Source: Cupriavidus basilensis (GTDB lineage Bacteria > Pseudomonadota > Gammaproteobacteria > Burkholderiales > Burkholderiaceae). Taken from it: DNA of 64,000 bases. Numbering within the stretch: position 1 is the first letter of the stretch; each line of letters opens with the position of its first letter. The position numbers were made by a program, and so were the translations under genes. The notes below the pieces were generated by a model, which had not been told where the DNA came from, searched no databases, and worked only from the letters and a program-made list of their open reading frames with translations. This document shows positions 45,357 through 54,732 of this stretch, in pieces. The stretch covers positions 1,302,001 to 1,366,000 of the forward strand of contig NZ_CP062803.1 of NCBI RefSeq assembly GCF_008801925.2. The letters are read 5' to 3'.

Positions 45357-45917
45357 TTGAGCGACACAGATCCGGACGATGCCCTGCTGGCGCGGGTCGG
45401 CAGGCATGATGCAGCCGCGGTGCGCGAGATGGTTTCGCGCAAGCTGCCGCGCGTGCTGGCACTGGCTACGCGCATGCTGGGCGACCGCGGCGAAGCGGAA
45501 GACGTGGCGCAGGAAGTCTTCGTGCGGTTGTGGAAGCAGGCCGCGCGCTGGCAACCCGGGCGGGCGCGCTTTGACACCTGGCTGCATCGTGTGGCGCTGA
45601 ACCTTTGCTACGACCGCTTGCGCGGCACGCGCGAGCAGGCCATGGAGCCGGTGCCCGAGCAGGCGGAGCCCGGGGCCGGGCCCGAGCAAGCGCTGGATGC
45701 GGTGGCGCAGGGCGCGCGCGTAGGCGCGGCGCTGGCAAAGCTGCCCGCGCGCCAGCGCGAGGCGCTGGTGCTGCAGTATTACCAGGAGTTGCCTAATGGC
45801 GAGGCTGCCGCGCTGATGGGCATCAGCATCGAGGCGCTGGAAAGCTTGCTCGCTCGCGCACGCCGCAACCTGCGCGATTTGCTCATGCAAGACGGCCATC
45901 ATGAGGATTTGCGATGA
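45357..45917 (+). CDS. ECF-family RNA polymerase sigma factor
   Basis: 186 residues from a TTG at 45357 (a TTG at 45318 is also possible). Region 2 is LPRVLALATRMLGDRGEAED with VAQEVFVRLWKQAARW, region 4 is LPARQREALVLQYYQELPNG then AAALMGISIEALESLLARAR. The gene overlaps the next by four bases (ATGA), and that encodes a membrane protein, the usual sigma/anti-sigma couple. The third gene encodes a periplasmic Metal_resist-type protein, so metal or envelope stress is a plausible signal, as in CnrYXH. Confidence 0.88.
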   Translation: MSDTDPDDALLARVGRHDAAAVREMVSRKLPRVLALATRMLGDRGEAEDVAQEVFVRLWKQAARWQPGRARFDTWLHRVALNLCYDRLRGTREQAMEPVPEQAEPGAGPEQALDAVAQGARVGAALAKLPARQREALVLQYYQELPNGEAAALMGISIEALESLLARARRNLRDLLMQDGHHEDLR

Positions 45918-46312
45918 CACCCGAGAGATTTCGCGCACTGACCGAGAGCTATGGTGCCGATCCGGCACGCTGGCCCGAACGGGAGCGAGCCGCGGGCCAG
46001 GCCATGGCTGCCGCGCCCGGGCAACTTGGCGCGCTGGCCGAAGCCGCTGCGCTCGACCGCTTGCTGGCCGCGCATCAGGTGGCCGCCCCGGAGATGGCGT
46101 TGCAGCGCCGCATTGCGCAGAGCGCGCCCGCGCCGCGCGCGCCGTGGTGGTGGTCCGGGCTAGGGTTGGCCGGCGTCGGCCTGGCCGGCACCTTGGCGGG
46201 CGCGTTGGTGGTCTCGGCCGTGCTGGCCACGGTGCCGGCGCCGGCCGCTATCGATCTGCCCTATGCCCCGACCGGCTTTGGTGGCATGGCGCATAACGGG
46301 AGCGAGGAATGA
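45914..46312 (+). CDS. small membrane protein, likely anti-sigma factor
   Basis: 132 residues. A soluble N-terminal part of about 75 residues (MTPERFRALTESYGADPARW) is followed by one membrane helix (WWWSGLGLAGVGLAGTLAGA, about 76-100) and a short outer tail. Its start overlaps the sigma stop and its stop overlaps the start of the Metal_resist gene, so all three are coupled. The role as anti-sigma factor is inferred from position and topology; I see no zinc motif. Confidence 0.7.
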   Translation: MTPERFRALTESYGADPARWPERERAAGQAMAAAPGQLGALAEAAALDRLLAAHQVAAPEMALQRRIAQSAPAPRAPWWWSGLGLAGVGLAGTLAGALVVSAVLATVPAPAAIDLPYAPTGFGGMAHNGSEE

Positions 46313-46794
46313 ACGAGCGTACGCCGAAGCGGCTCAAGGTAGCGCTGGCGGTCTCCGTGCTGGTCAACGTGTTCCTGCTGGGCGCGATTGGCGGTGGCGG
46401 CTATCGCTGGTACGCCCTGGAGCGCCAGGCGGCCGCGCAGCCGCGCGGCCTGCGTTTTGCCGCCGACGGGCTGGAGGCCGAGCAGCGCAGGCAATTCCTG
46501 CAAGGCTTGCGCGCGGCGCGCCGTGCCGCGGGGGCCGATGTGGACGCCGCGCGCGACGGTCGCCACCAGGTGGAGCAATTGCTGAGGCAGCCGCAGTTCG
46601 AGCGCGACGCGCTGGCGGAGGCATTGGCCCGCACGCGCGAGGCCGATGCCGCGGTGCGTGCCCGCCTGGAAAGCAGCGTGGTGGATTTCGCCGCCACGCT
46701 GTCGCCCGAGGATAGGCAGACGCTGGCCGATGCACTGGTCCAGCGCGGCCCGCTGCGCACCGGCCAGGCGCGGCCCGCGAAGGCGGCGCAATGA
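46309..46794 (+). CDS. periplasmic Metal_resist/CnrX-like sensor protein
   Basis: 161 residues. An N-terminal membrane anchor (VALAVSVLVNVFLLGAIGGG, about 10-30) leaves a helical periplasmic domain rich in Ala, Arg and Gln, with QRRQFLQGLRAARRAAGADV and LAEALARTREADAAVRARLE, the pattern of the Metal_resist/Spy/CnrX group. Such proteins sense or chaperone metals, but the CnrX metal-binding His/Met cluster is not obvious (few His here). Third in a coupled sigma/anti-sigma/sensor trio. Confidence 0.75.
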   Translation: MNERTPKRLKVALAVSVLVNVFLLGAIGGGGYRWYALERQAAAQPRGLRFAADGLEAEQRRQFLQGLRAARRAAGADVDAARDGRHQVEQLLRQPQFERDALAEALARTREADAAVRARLESSVVDFAATLSPEDRQTLADALVQRGPLRTGQARPAKAAQ

Positions 46795-46820
46795 TGCGGC
46801 GATCGACCACGATGACAGTG

Positions 46821-46858
46821 GCGATAGCGATAGTGATAGCGACAAAGTGATAGCGATA
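46821..46858. repeat. degenerate 6-bp tandem repeat, GCGATA-like
   Basis: GCGATA x2, GTGATA, GCGACA, then AAGTGATA and GCGATA, between the Metal_resist gene and the DUF1800 gene. The ribosome-binding site AGGGGAG of the latter follows 20 bases later. Confidence 0.75.
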
Positions 46859-46890
46859 AAGCCAGCAGGCACTTCCCAGGGGAGCAACGC

Positions 46891-48276
46891 ATGACAAACA
46901 CCGCCATGACGGCCGCGGCTGTCGCGGTCAACCGGTTCGGGCTGGGCGCGCGCCCGGACGAGCCGCTGCCAGCCGATCCGCGTGGCTGGCTGCTGGGCCA
47001 GTTCGAGCACTACGAGGCCAGGCCGGCGGCCTGGAGCGCGCAGCCGGACACGGCCGCGCTGGCCGGCGAGTTCGGCGCCCAGCAGCGCGAGGTGCGCCAG
47101 GCGCAGGCCGACGCCAAGACCGCGGCGCGCCAGCAATTGCAGCGCGAGACGCGCGAGGCCTATCGAGATGCCGTCGACGCGCGCGTGACCAGTGCACTGG
47201 TCACGCAAGCGCCGTTCGTCGAGCGGCTGGTGCATTTCTGGTCCAACCACTTTGCGGTGTCGGTGGAGAAGCCGGCCGTCGCAGCGCTGGCCGGCGCTTT
47301 CGAGGCCGAGGCGATCCGTCCCCATGTGCTCGGACGCTTCGAGGACATGCTGGTCGCGGTGGAGCGCCATCCCGCCATGCAGGTCTTCCTGGACCAGGTC
47401 CGCTCGATCGGCCCCGACAGCATGGCCGCGCGGGTGGCTGCGCAGCGCGCACCCGAGCGCCAGCTCGGATTGAACGAAAACCTCGCGCGCGAAATCATGG
47501 AACTGCATACGCTTGGCGTGCGCAGTGGCTACCAGCAAGCCGACGTGACCGAGTTCGCACGCGCGCTGACCGGCTGGAGCATCGGCGGCCTGGGCGCGCG
47601 CGACGACGGCGAGCCCGGGCGCTTCCAGTTCCGCGCGCGCGTGCATGAGCCTGGCACCCGCACTATCCTCGGCCGCAGCTACCCGCAGCAGGGCGAGGCG
47701 CAGGCGCTGGCCGTGCTGCATGATCTTGCGCAGAGCGAGGCCACGGCCAATCACCTGGCCACCAAGCTGGTGCGCCACTTCGTTGCCGATGCGCCGCCGC
47801 CCGCGCTGGTGGCGCGCTTGTCGCAGGCGTACCTGCGTAGTGGTGGCGCGCTGCCTGAGATGTACCGCGCGCTGGTGCAGTCGCCCGAGGCCTGGGCCAG
47901 CGAGCCGGCAAAATTCAAGACGCCGTGGGAGTGGACCCTTTCCTCCCTGCGCGGGTTGGGTTTGCGCGAGGCGGGCGCACAGCACTTCGCGCCTATGCTG
48001 ACCCAGCTCGGACAGCCGGTATGGCGGCCGGGCTCGCCAGCGGGCTACGACGACATTGCCGCAAGCTGGGCCGCGCCCGATGCGCTGGTGCGCCGGGTTG
48101 AGCTGGCGCAGCGGCTGGCTGCGCGCGTCGGCGACCGGGTCGACGCGCGCGAGCTCGGCCCCAAGCTGCTTGCGGGCACGTTGTCGGCACCAACCGCTGC
48201 CGCCATCGCGCGTGCCGAAAGCGCGCAGACCGCACTGGCCTTGCTGCTGGTGTCGCCCGATTTTCAACGGAGGTGA
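46891..48276 (+). CDS. DUF1800 family protein
   Basis: 461 residues. DUF1800 proteins are uncharacterised, usually exported or envelope-linked and encoded beside a DUF1501 protein, as here. Family marks: VNRFGLGARPDE near the start, VHFWSNHFAVS, NENLAREIMELHTLGVRSGYQQ, EFARALTGWSI and LVRHFVADAPPPALV. No clear signal peptide is seen. The stop overlaps the region of the DUF1501 start (GTG 48273, ATG 48282), so translation is coupled. Preceded by tandem repeats and a strong AGGGGAG. Confidence 0.88.
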   Translation: MTNTAMTAAAVAVNRFGLGARPDEPLPADPRGWLLGQFEHYEARPAAWSAQPDTAALAGEFGAQQREVRQAQADAKTAARQQLQRETREAYRDAVDARVTSALVTQAPFVERLVHFWSNHFAVSVEKPAVAALAGAFEAEAIRPHVLGRFEDMLVAVERHPAMQVFLDQVRSIGPDSMAARVAAQRAPERQLGLNENLAREIMELHTLGVRSGYQQADVTEFARALTGWSIGGLGARDDGEPGRFQFRARVHEPGTRTILGRSYPQQGEAQALAVLHDLAQSEATANHLATKLVRHFVADAPPPALVARLSQAYLRSGGALPEMYRALVQSPEAWASEPAKFKTPWEWTLSSLRGLGLREAGAQHFAPMLTQLGQPVWRPGSPAGYDDIAASWAAPDALVRRVELAQRLAARVGDRVDARELGPKLLAGTLSAPTAAAIARAESAQTALALLLVSPDFQRR

Positions 48277-48281
48277 TTGCC

Positions 48282-49454
48282 ATGTTTTCCCGCCGAGATT
48301 TCCTTCGCGCGACGGGCGGTGCCGCCGCCATGCTTGCGTTGCCGCGCCTCACGCTCGCCAGCGTCGACTCCGATCGCCGTTTCGTCTTCGTCATCCAGCG
48401 CGGCGCCGCCGATGGCCTGAACACGGTCATTCCCTACGCCGATCCTGGTTACGCCCGCCTGCGTGGCGCACTGGCCATCGACGCGGCGCAAGCCACCAAG
48501 CTCGATGGCACGTTCGCGCTGCATCCCGCGCTCACGGAAACGGCACGGATGTACGCGGCCGGGCAGGCGCTGTTCGTGCAGGCGGTGGCATCGCCATACC
48601 GCGAGCGTTCGCACTTCGATGGCCAGAACGTGCTGGAGACCGGCGGCGCCGCGCCTTACCAGGTGAAAGATGGCTGGATGAACCGGCTGCTGAGCCTGCT
48701 GCCCAAGCGGCCCGAGAATGCCATCGCCTTCGCGCCCACGGTGCCGGCGGCGCTGCGCGGGCCGGTGGAGGTCGGCTCCTATGCGCCATCGGCACTGCCG
48801 TCAGCGCCTGATGACCTGCTCGCGCGCGTCGGGCAGCTCTACGAGATGGACCCGCAATTGCATCCGCTCTGGAACGCAGCCATGCAGGCACGCGGGCTGG
48901 CGGGCGACGCCGGTGCGCGCCAGGACCCCGCAAGCCTCGGCCGTCTCGCCGCCGGCTTCCTGGCGCGCGCGGACGGGCCGCGCATTGCCATGATCGAGAC
49001 CGGCGGCTGGGATACGCACAGCGCGCAAGCGCCACGCCTGGCGGCTCGCCTCAAGGCCCTGGACACCATGCTGGCAGCACTGCGCGACGGGCTGGGCCCG
49101 TCATGGGAGCGCACCACCGTGCTGGTGGCCACGGAGTTCGGGCGCACCGCCGCTGCCAACGGCACCGGCGGCACCGATCACGGCACCGGCGCGGCGGCGA
49201 TATTGCTGGGCGGCGGGGTCAAAGGCGGGCGCGTGCTGGCCGACTGGCCGGGGCTGGCGCAGGGATCGCTTTACCAGGGGCGCGACCTGGCGCCGACCAC
49301 GGAACTGGATGGGTTGATCGCCGCGGCAGCGGCACAGAGCTTCGGGCTGGATAGCGAGCGCGTGGCGCGCACGCTGTTCGGGCGCGGGCGGGGGGACGGG
49401 CGGGGGGACGAGGGTGGGCAGGGGGGAATGCTGGGCGGACTGCTGCGCGCCTGA
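48282..49454 (+). CDS. DUF1501 family protein, Tat-exported
   Basis: 390 residues. The N-terminus MFSRRDFLRATGGAAAMLAL is a twin-arginine signal (SRRDFLRAT), so it is exported folded. The fold is sulfatase/alkaline-phosphatase-like: FVFVIQRGAADGLNTVIPYAD, HPALTETARMYAAGQALFVQ, ETGGWDTHSAQ, VATEFGRTAAANGTGGTDHG with the final metal-binding His motif. Function is unknown; partners of DUF1800. ATG at 48282 chosen because GGAGGTGA (48269-48276) is the ribosome-binding site, ruling out the GTG at 48273. Confidence 0.9.
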   Translation: MFSRRDFLRATGGAAAMLALPRLTLASVDSDRRFVFVIQRGAADGLNTVIPYADPGYARLRGALAIDAAQATKLDGTFALHPALTETARMYAAGQALFVQAVASPYRERSHFDGQNVLETGGAAPYQVKDGWMNRLLSLLPKRPENAIAFAPTVPAALRGPVEVGSYAPSALPSAPDDLLARVGQLYEMDPQLHPLWNAAMQARGLAGDAGARQDPASLGRLAAGFLARADGPRIAMIETGGWDTHSAQAPRLAARLKALDTMLAALRDGLGPSWERTTVLVATEFGRTAAANGTGGTDHGTGAAAILLGGGVKGGRVLADWPGLAQGSLYQGRDLAPTTELDGLIAAAAAQSFGLDSERVARTLFGRGRGDGRGDEGGQGGMLGGLLRA

Positions 49455-49486
49455 AACACAGGGGCAGCAGTCCAGACCCGGTGGCG

Positions 49487-50662
49487 TTACTTGGAGAGCA
49501 GACGCATCGCCTGCTCCAGTCCGCCGAGCGTGACCGGATACATGCGCGACTTCATGATCTGGTTGATCACCGTCACCGACTGCCGGTATTGCCACAGGCC
49601 TTCGGGCTCGGGGTTGAGCCAGACGAAGCGCGGGAACTGCTCGATCAGGCGGTTGAGCCATACCGCCCCGGCTTCGGGGTTGTTGTACTCCACCGAGCCC
49701 CCGGGCTGCAGGATCTCGTATGGGCTCATGGTGGCATCGCCGACAAAGATCACCTTGTAGTCCGGCGTGTACTTGTGGATCAGGTCCCACGTGGCGATCT
49801 TCTCCGCATGGCGGCGGCGATTGTTCTTCCACACGTAGTCGTACACGCAGTTATGGAAGTAGTAGTACTCCAGGTGCTTGAACTCGGTCTTGGTGGCCGA
49901 GAACAATTCCTCCACGCGCTTGATGTGGTCGTCCATCGAGCCGCCGACGTCCATCAGCATCAGCACCTTGACCTTGTTGTGGCGCTCCGGGCGCAGCTTG
50001 ATGTCGAGCAGGCCGGCATTGGCGGCGGTGGAGTGGATGGTGTCGTCCAGGTCCAGCTCGGTTTCCGCGCCTTCGCGCGCGAAACGGCGCAGGCGGCGCA
50101 GCGCCACCTTGATATTGCGCGTGCCGAGCTCGACCTGGTCGTCGTAGTCCTTGTAGGCGCGGGTTTCCCACACCTTGATGGCGGTGCGGTTGCCCTTGGA
50201 CGGGCCGCCGATGCGGATGCCTTCCGGGTTATAGCCGCCGTGGCCGAACGGCGAGGTGCCGCCGGTGCCGATCCACTTGTTGCCGCCCTCGTGTTTTTCC
50301 TTTTGCTCGTCGAGTAGCTGCTTGAGCCGCTCCATCAGCTTGTCGAGGCCCCCCATGGCTTCGATCTTGGCCTTTTCCTCGGCCGAGAGCTCGCGCTCCA
50401 GCGTCTTTTGCAGCCAGTCCAGGGGGATGTCGGATTTCCAGTCGACCAGGCTTTCGATGCCCTTGAAGTAGGCGGCAAAGGTCTGGTCGAACTTGTCGAA
50501 GTGCTTCTCGTCCTTGACCAGCGTCATGCGCGACAAGTAGTAGAACTCGTCGATCGACGGCGTGATCACCTCGGCCTTGAGCGCTTCCAGCATGGTCAGG
50601 TATTCCTTGACCGAGACGGGCAGCTTGGCGTGGCGCAGCGAGAAGAAAAAATCGATCAGCAT
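49487..50662 (-). CDS. VWA-domain protein, CoxE-like
   Basis: 391 residues, starting MLIDFFFSLRHAKLPVSVKE. The C-terminal half is a VWA domain whose MIDAS reads LMDVGGSMDDH: Asp-x-Gly-x-Ser, the first Ser replaced by Gly, as in many CoxE/YehP relatives; FVGDATMSPYEI follows. CoxE-type proteins team with MoxR AAA+ ATPases in maturing metal enzymes. The moxR gene lies upstream at 51340-52218 on the same strand, separated by a GNAT gene. Highly charged central linker (residues about 130-190) with GGNKWIGTGGTSPFGHGGYN, a loop typical of this group. Confidence 0.9.
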   Translation of the reverse strand: MLIDFFFSLRHAKLPVSVKEYLTMLEALKAEVITPSIDEFYYLSRMTLVKDEKHFDKFDQTFAAYFKGIESLVDWKSDIPLDWLQKTLERELSAEEKAKIEAMGGLDKLMERLKQLLDEQKEKHEGGNKWIGTGGTSPFGHGGYNPEGIRIGGPSKGNRTAIKVWETRAYKDYDDQVELGTRNIKVALRRLRRFAREGAETELDLDDTIHSTAANAGLLDIKLRPERHNKVKVLMLMDVGGSMDDHIKRVEELFSATKTEFKHLEYYYFHNCVYDYVWKNNRRRHAEKIATWDLIHKYTPDYKVIFVGDATMSPYEILQPGGSVEYNNPEAGAVWLNRLIEQFPRFVWLNPEPEGLWQYRQSVTVINQIMKSRMYPVTLGGLEQAMRLLSK

Positions 50663-50714
50663 GGTGGGCTCGCTTAGAGTTTCCCGCAACGGGTGCGGCG
50701 GTTTGCGTGCCGGT

Positions 50715-51329
50715 TCACGAGGCGCGCCCCGGCAGGTCCAGGCGGTATTGCAGGTGGCGCTTCACCGTCGGCCATTCGCTGGCGATGATGGAGAACACCA
50801 CGGTATCGCGCAGCGAACCGTCGGGCATGCGCTGGTGGTTGCGCAGCACGCCGTCCTGCTTGGCGCCAAGCCGGGCGATGGCGGTGCGGCTCTGGTGGTT
50901 CATCCAGTGCGTGCGGAACTCCACGGCGATGCATGCCAGCTGCTCGAACGCGTGCGTGAGCAGCATCAGCTTGCATTCGGTGTTCACGGCGCTGCGCTGC
51001 ACGCGCTGCGCATGCCAGGTATGGCCGATCTCCAGGCGCCGGTTGGCACCGTCGATATTGAAGTAACGCGTCGCGCCCACTACCGCGCCCGGCACGCCAT
51101 CGCGGACCTCGCGGATCACGAACGGCATCGCGCCCTGCTGCTCGCGCATCTGCAGCGCGGTGTCGGTCCATGCGCGCACCTGGTCCGGCGCCGGCACCGA
51201 GGTGTACCAGAGCTTCCACAGCTCACCATCGGCGACGGCGGCCTGTACCTCGGCCTCATGCTCCGGGCGCAGCGGCTCCAGCAGGGCGTGCTGGCCGCGC
51301 AGGGTGACGGGTTCGATGAAGCGTGCCAT
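50715..51329 (-). CDS. GNAT-family N-acetyltransferase
   Basis: 204 residues, RimJ/RimL-like: LRGQHALLEPLRPEHEAEVQ at the start, the acetyl-CoA site around LEIGHTWHAQRVQRSAVNTECK, and a C-terminal VVFSIIASEWPTVKRHLQYR. It would acetylate a protein N-terminus or small amine. It sits between moxR and the VWA partner, ten bases after the moxR stop, so it is co-transcribed; whether it modifies that system is unknown. Confidence 0.9.
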   Translation of the reverse strand: MARFIEPVTLRGQHALLEPLRPEHEAEVQAAVADGELWKLWYTSVPAPDQVRAWTDTALQMREQQGAMPFVIREVRDGVPGAVVGATRYFNIDGANRRLEIGHTWHAQRVQRSAVNTECKLMLLTHAFEQLACIAVEFRTHWMNHQSRTAIARLGAKQDGVLRNHQRMPDGSLRDTVVFSIIASEWPTVKRHLQYRLDLPGRAS

Positions 51330-51339
51330 GGCGTGGCGC

Positions 51340-52218
<879 letters not shown>

Positions 52219-52303
52219 GGGGCAACCTGAAGGGGTTTGTGCGTGTCGGAATTGGCCAGTATAAAAGAGCTTTTCGGTTCGCGTGTGGCTCGCCGTGCCA
52301 TGC

Positions 52304-52333
52304 TGGACTGCCACGTGCAGCGTGCTGTACAAT
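52304..52333 (+). promoter_or_regulatory. possible promoter of cytochrome c genes
   Basis: TGGACT (52304-52309), 18-bp spacer, TACAAT (52328-52333). The start would lie about 285 bases before the first cytochrome ATG. That long leader (52340-52626) shows nothing else recognisable. Confidence 0.35.
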
Positions 52334-52626
52334 GCGGCGGTTTGACGCGCCCCCCACGTCCAAGACTCCACCCCCCTCGCTTTGTCCGCCTTGTCACTCC
52401 CGCGGCCCTTGCCGGGAGGCGGCGATGACAAGAGATGGTTACAGAATGAGGCGGAGACAACGCCGAGATGCACCGGCAGCGCTTACCACGGCGCGCGGGT
52501 ATCCGGCATGCTGGCAGCACCGCATCTACCCGCGGGCAGATACGGTCCGGCCGGACGCATTCTGAAGCCATTTCCGACCGGTTGGGCAGGTCACGCAGGG
52601 TTTAACACTTCCAATCAGCTACGACA

Positions 52627-52974
52627 ATGAAAAAGCTCCTCACGATGGTGGTGCTGGGTGCGGCCGCAACCGCTGCGCAAGCCCAGGAAGTCAAGGGCAA
52701 TGTGGACGCCGCCAAAAACAAGGTCGCGATGTGTATTGGTTGCCATGGGATTCCCGGCTATCGCGCCTCCTTCCCCGAGGTGTACCAGGTGCCCCTGCTC
52801 GGCGGCCAGAACGCCAAGTACATCGAGAATGCGCTCAAGGAATACCAGAAGGGCGACCGCAAGCACCCGACCATGCGTGGCATTGCCGCGACCCTGACCG
52901 ACCAGGACATCGCCGACGTGGCTGCCTACTACGCGCAGCAGTCTTCCAGCACGCAAAACAACACCCAGAAGTAA
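52627..52974 (+). CDS. small periplasmic cytochrome c (c553/c4-like)
   Basis: 115 residues. Signal peptide cut about AQA-QEVK; one haem site CIGCH (Cys36-His40); the sixth ligand is probably the Met in KHPTMRGIAATLTD. The YRASFPEVYQVPLLGGQNAKYIE segment is the class I small cytochrome type that carries electrons to terminal oxidases. Pairs with the next gene, 12 bases away, as a two-cytochrome operon. Confidence 0.9.
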   Translation: MKKLLTMVVLGAAATAAQAQEVKGNVDAAKNKVAMCIGCHGIPGYRASFPEVYQVPLLGGQNAKYIENALKEYQKGDRKHPTMRGIAATLTDQDIADVAAYYAQQSSSTQNNTQK

Positions 52975-52986
52975 GAGGACCCACCC

Positions 52987-53385
52987 ATGAATACGCTTAA
53001 GACGCTTTCGCTCGCGATCGGCGCACTCGTGCTGGGCGCCTCGGCCATCACTGCCTCGGCCGCCGACCTCGCGCGCGGCAAGGCGCTGGTGGAGAAGGGC
53101 AACTGCGCGGCCTGCCACGGCGCCGGCATGAATGCCCCGATCACCCCGGATTACCCGAAGCTGGCCGGCCAGCACGCCGACTACCTGTACCACGCGCTGG
53201 CCGCCTACCAGATCACCACCAACCCGCAGGTGGGCCGCTCCAACGCCATCATGGCTGGCCAGGTCAACGCCAACCCCGGCGTGACGGGCAAGGATGGCAA
53301 GCCGCGTCCCTTCACCCGGGATGAACTCAAGGATATCGCCGCCTACATCGAATCGTTGCCGGGCGGCCTGGTCCTGAAGAAGTAA
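52987..53385 (+). CDS. small periplasmic cytochrome c (class I)
   Basis: 132 residues. Signal peptide cut about ASA-ADLARG; haem site CAACH (Cys40-His44), with AGQHADYLYHALAAYQ and SNAIMAGQVN (likely Met ligand). Second of a two-gene operon with its paralogue; related enough to suggest an old duplication (both have the PxLxGQ-Y-AL helix). Followed by a strong terminator. Confidence 0.9.
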   Translation: MNTLKTLSLAIGALVLGASAITASAADLARGKALVEKGNCAACHGAGMNAPITPDYPKLAGQHADYLYHALAAYQITTNPQVGRSNAIMAGQVNANPGVTGKDGKPRPFTRDELKDIAAYIESLPGGLVLKK

Positions 53386-53425
53386 GCCAGACGGCGCCGG
53401 CCCAGGCCGCGCGCGCTTCCGGAAC

Positions 53426-53459
53426 AAGAAAAAGCCGCTGGTCCCAGCGGCTTTTTCTT
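53426..53459. terminator. Rho-independent terminator, probably bidirectional
   Basis: AAGAAAAAGCCGCTGG (53426-53441) pairs with CCAGCGGCTTTTTCTT (53444-53459). T runs flank it on both strands, so it can stop both the cytochrome operon and the convergent DAHP synthase. Confidence 0.9.
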
Positions 53460-53505
53460 TGCCCGCGCGCCCGGTGCGCAAGCGCCCCGGGCCGCGTCAG
53501 GCGGC

Positions 53506-54585
53506 TCAGTTGCCGGTGCCCTTGGCCAGGCGGCGTGCCTTGACGGCGCTGGCCAGGGTTTCGAGCACCTTTACCGAATCGTCCCATCCGATGCAGGCAT
53601 CGGTGACCGACTGGCCGTAGGTGAGGTCTTCCACTGGCGTGCCCTGGACGTGGTCCTGGCGGCCGCCCACCAGGTGGGATTCCACCATCACGCCGACGAT
53701 GCGTTCGTCGCCCGCGGCCATCTGCCGGCCGATGTCCTCGCAGACCGGGATCTGGTTCTCGTGCTTCTTGCTGCTGTTGGCGTGCGAGGCATCGATCATC
53801 AGGCGCGCGGCCAGGCCTGCCTTGGAGATTGCTTCGCAGGCTTCCTGCACGCTGGCGGCATCGTAGTTGGGGGTCTTGCCGCCGCGCAGGATGATGTGGC
53901 AATCCTCATTGCCCGAGGTCGACACGATGGCGGAGTGCCCGCCCTTGGTCACCGACAGGAAATGGTGGGGCTGCGAGGCGGCCTTGATCGCATCGACCGC
54001 GATCTTGACGTTGCCATCGGTGCCGTTCTTGAATCCGACCGGGCACGACAGTCCGGAGGCGAGCTCCCGGTGCACCTGGCTTTCGGTGGTGCGCGCGCCG
54101 ATGGCGCCCCAGCTGACCAGGTCGGCGATGTATTGCGGGCTGATCATGTCGAGGTATTCAGTACCGGTCGGCACGCCCAGCTCGCTGATGTTCAGCAGCA
54201 GTTCGCGCGCGGTGCGCAAGCCATCGTTGATCTTGAAGCTGCCGTCCATGTGCGGGTCGTTGATCAGCCCCTTCCAGCCCACGGTGGTGCGCGGCTTTTC
54301 GAAATACACCCGCATCACGACCTCCAGTTCCCCGGCGAACCGGTCGCGCTGGACCTTGAGCAGCTTGGCGTACTCGAGCGCGGCGCGGGTGTCGTGGATG
54401 GAGCAGGGGCCGATGATCACGATCAGGCGGTCATCCATGCCGTGCAGGATCCGGTGCATGGCCTGGCGCGCGCCGTAGATCACGTCGGACGCCTTTTCGG
54501 AGCAGCCGAACTCGCGGATCAGGTGCGCCGGGGGCAACAATTCCTTGAGTTCGCGAATACGCAGGTCGTCGGTGTTCTTCAGCAT
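53506..54585 (-). CDS. aroG: DAHP synthase (3-deoxy-7-phosphoheptulonate synthase), type I AroG/F/H
   Basis: 359 residues, full length for the type I alpha enzyme that condenses PEP and erythrose-4-phosphate, the first step of aromatic amino acid synthesis. Motifs: IIGPCSIHD, RVYFEKPRTTVGWKG, the catalytic-site GARTTESQVHRELASGLSCP, FKNGTDGNVKIAVDA and DASHANSSKKHENQ. The N-terminal DDLRIRELKELLPP stretch is where allosteric Phe/Tyr sites of E. coli enzymes start, but which amino acid binds cannot be read. ATG at 54585. Expression is probably set by the upstream attenuator with an aromatic-codon leader peptide. Confidence 0.95.
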   Translation of the reverse strand: MLKNTDDLRIRELKELLPPAHLIREFGCSEKASDVIYGARQAMHRILHGMDDRLIVIIGPCSIHDTRAALEYAKLLKVQRDRFAGELEVVMRVYFEKPRTTVGWKGLINDPHMDGSFKINDGLRTARELLLNISELGVPTGTEYLDMISPQYIADLVSWGAIGARTTESQVHRELASGLSCPVGFKNGTDGNVKIAVDAIKAASQPHHFLSVTKGGHSAIVSTSGNEDCHIILRGGKTPNYDAASVQEACEAISKAGLAARLMIDASHANSSKKHENQIPVCEDIGRQMAAGDERIVGVMVESHLVGGRQDHVQGTPVEDLTYGQSVTDACIGWDDSVKVLETLASAVKARRLAKGTGN

Positions 54586-54653
54586 GATGGCTCCGGATTT
54601 TGTAGGGTCGTGTGTTTGGGGTGTCTGGGCTAGAGCTGGGTGCGGGCCGGTAT

Positions 54654-54732
54654 AAAAAAAGCCGCCAGGTTCGCTGGCGGCTTTTTTTGAATTCTGGAGG
54701 CACTTACGATCGTCCCTCTCCATCCGCCAGCG
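54654..54732 (-). promoter_or_regulatory. transcription attenuator of the DAHP synthase gene
   Basis: Read on the minus strand. Terminator: 5' arm AAAAAAAGCCGCCAG (54688-54674), 5-nt loop, 3' arm CTGGCGGCTTTTTTT (54668-54654), a perfect Rho-independent hairpin 69 bases before the aroG ATG. Antiterminator: CGCTGGCGG within the leader ORF (54732-54724) is a 9-base perfect complement of CCGCCAGCG (54680-54672), which covers the terminator's 5' arm. The two structures exclude each other, so a stalled ribosome on the leader would favour read-through. Confidence 0.85.
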
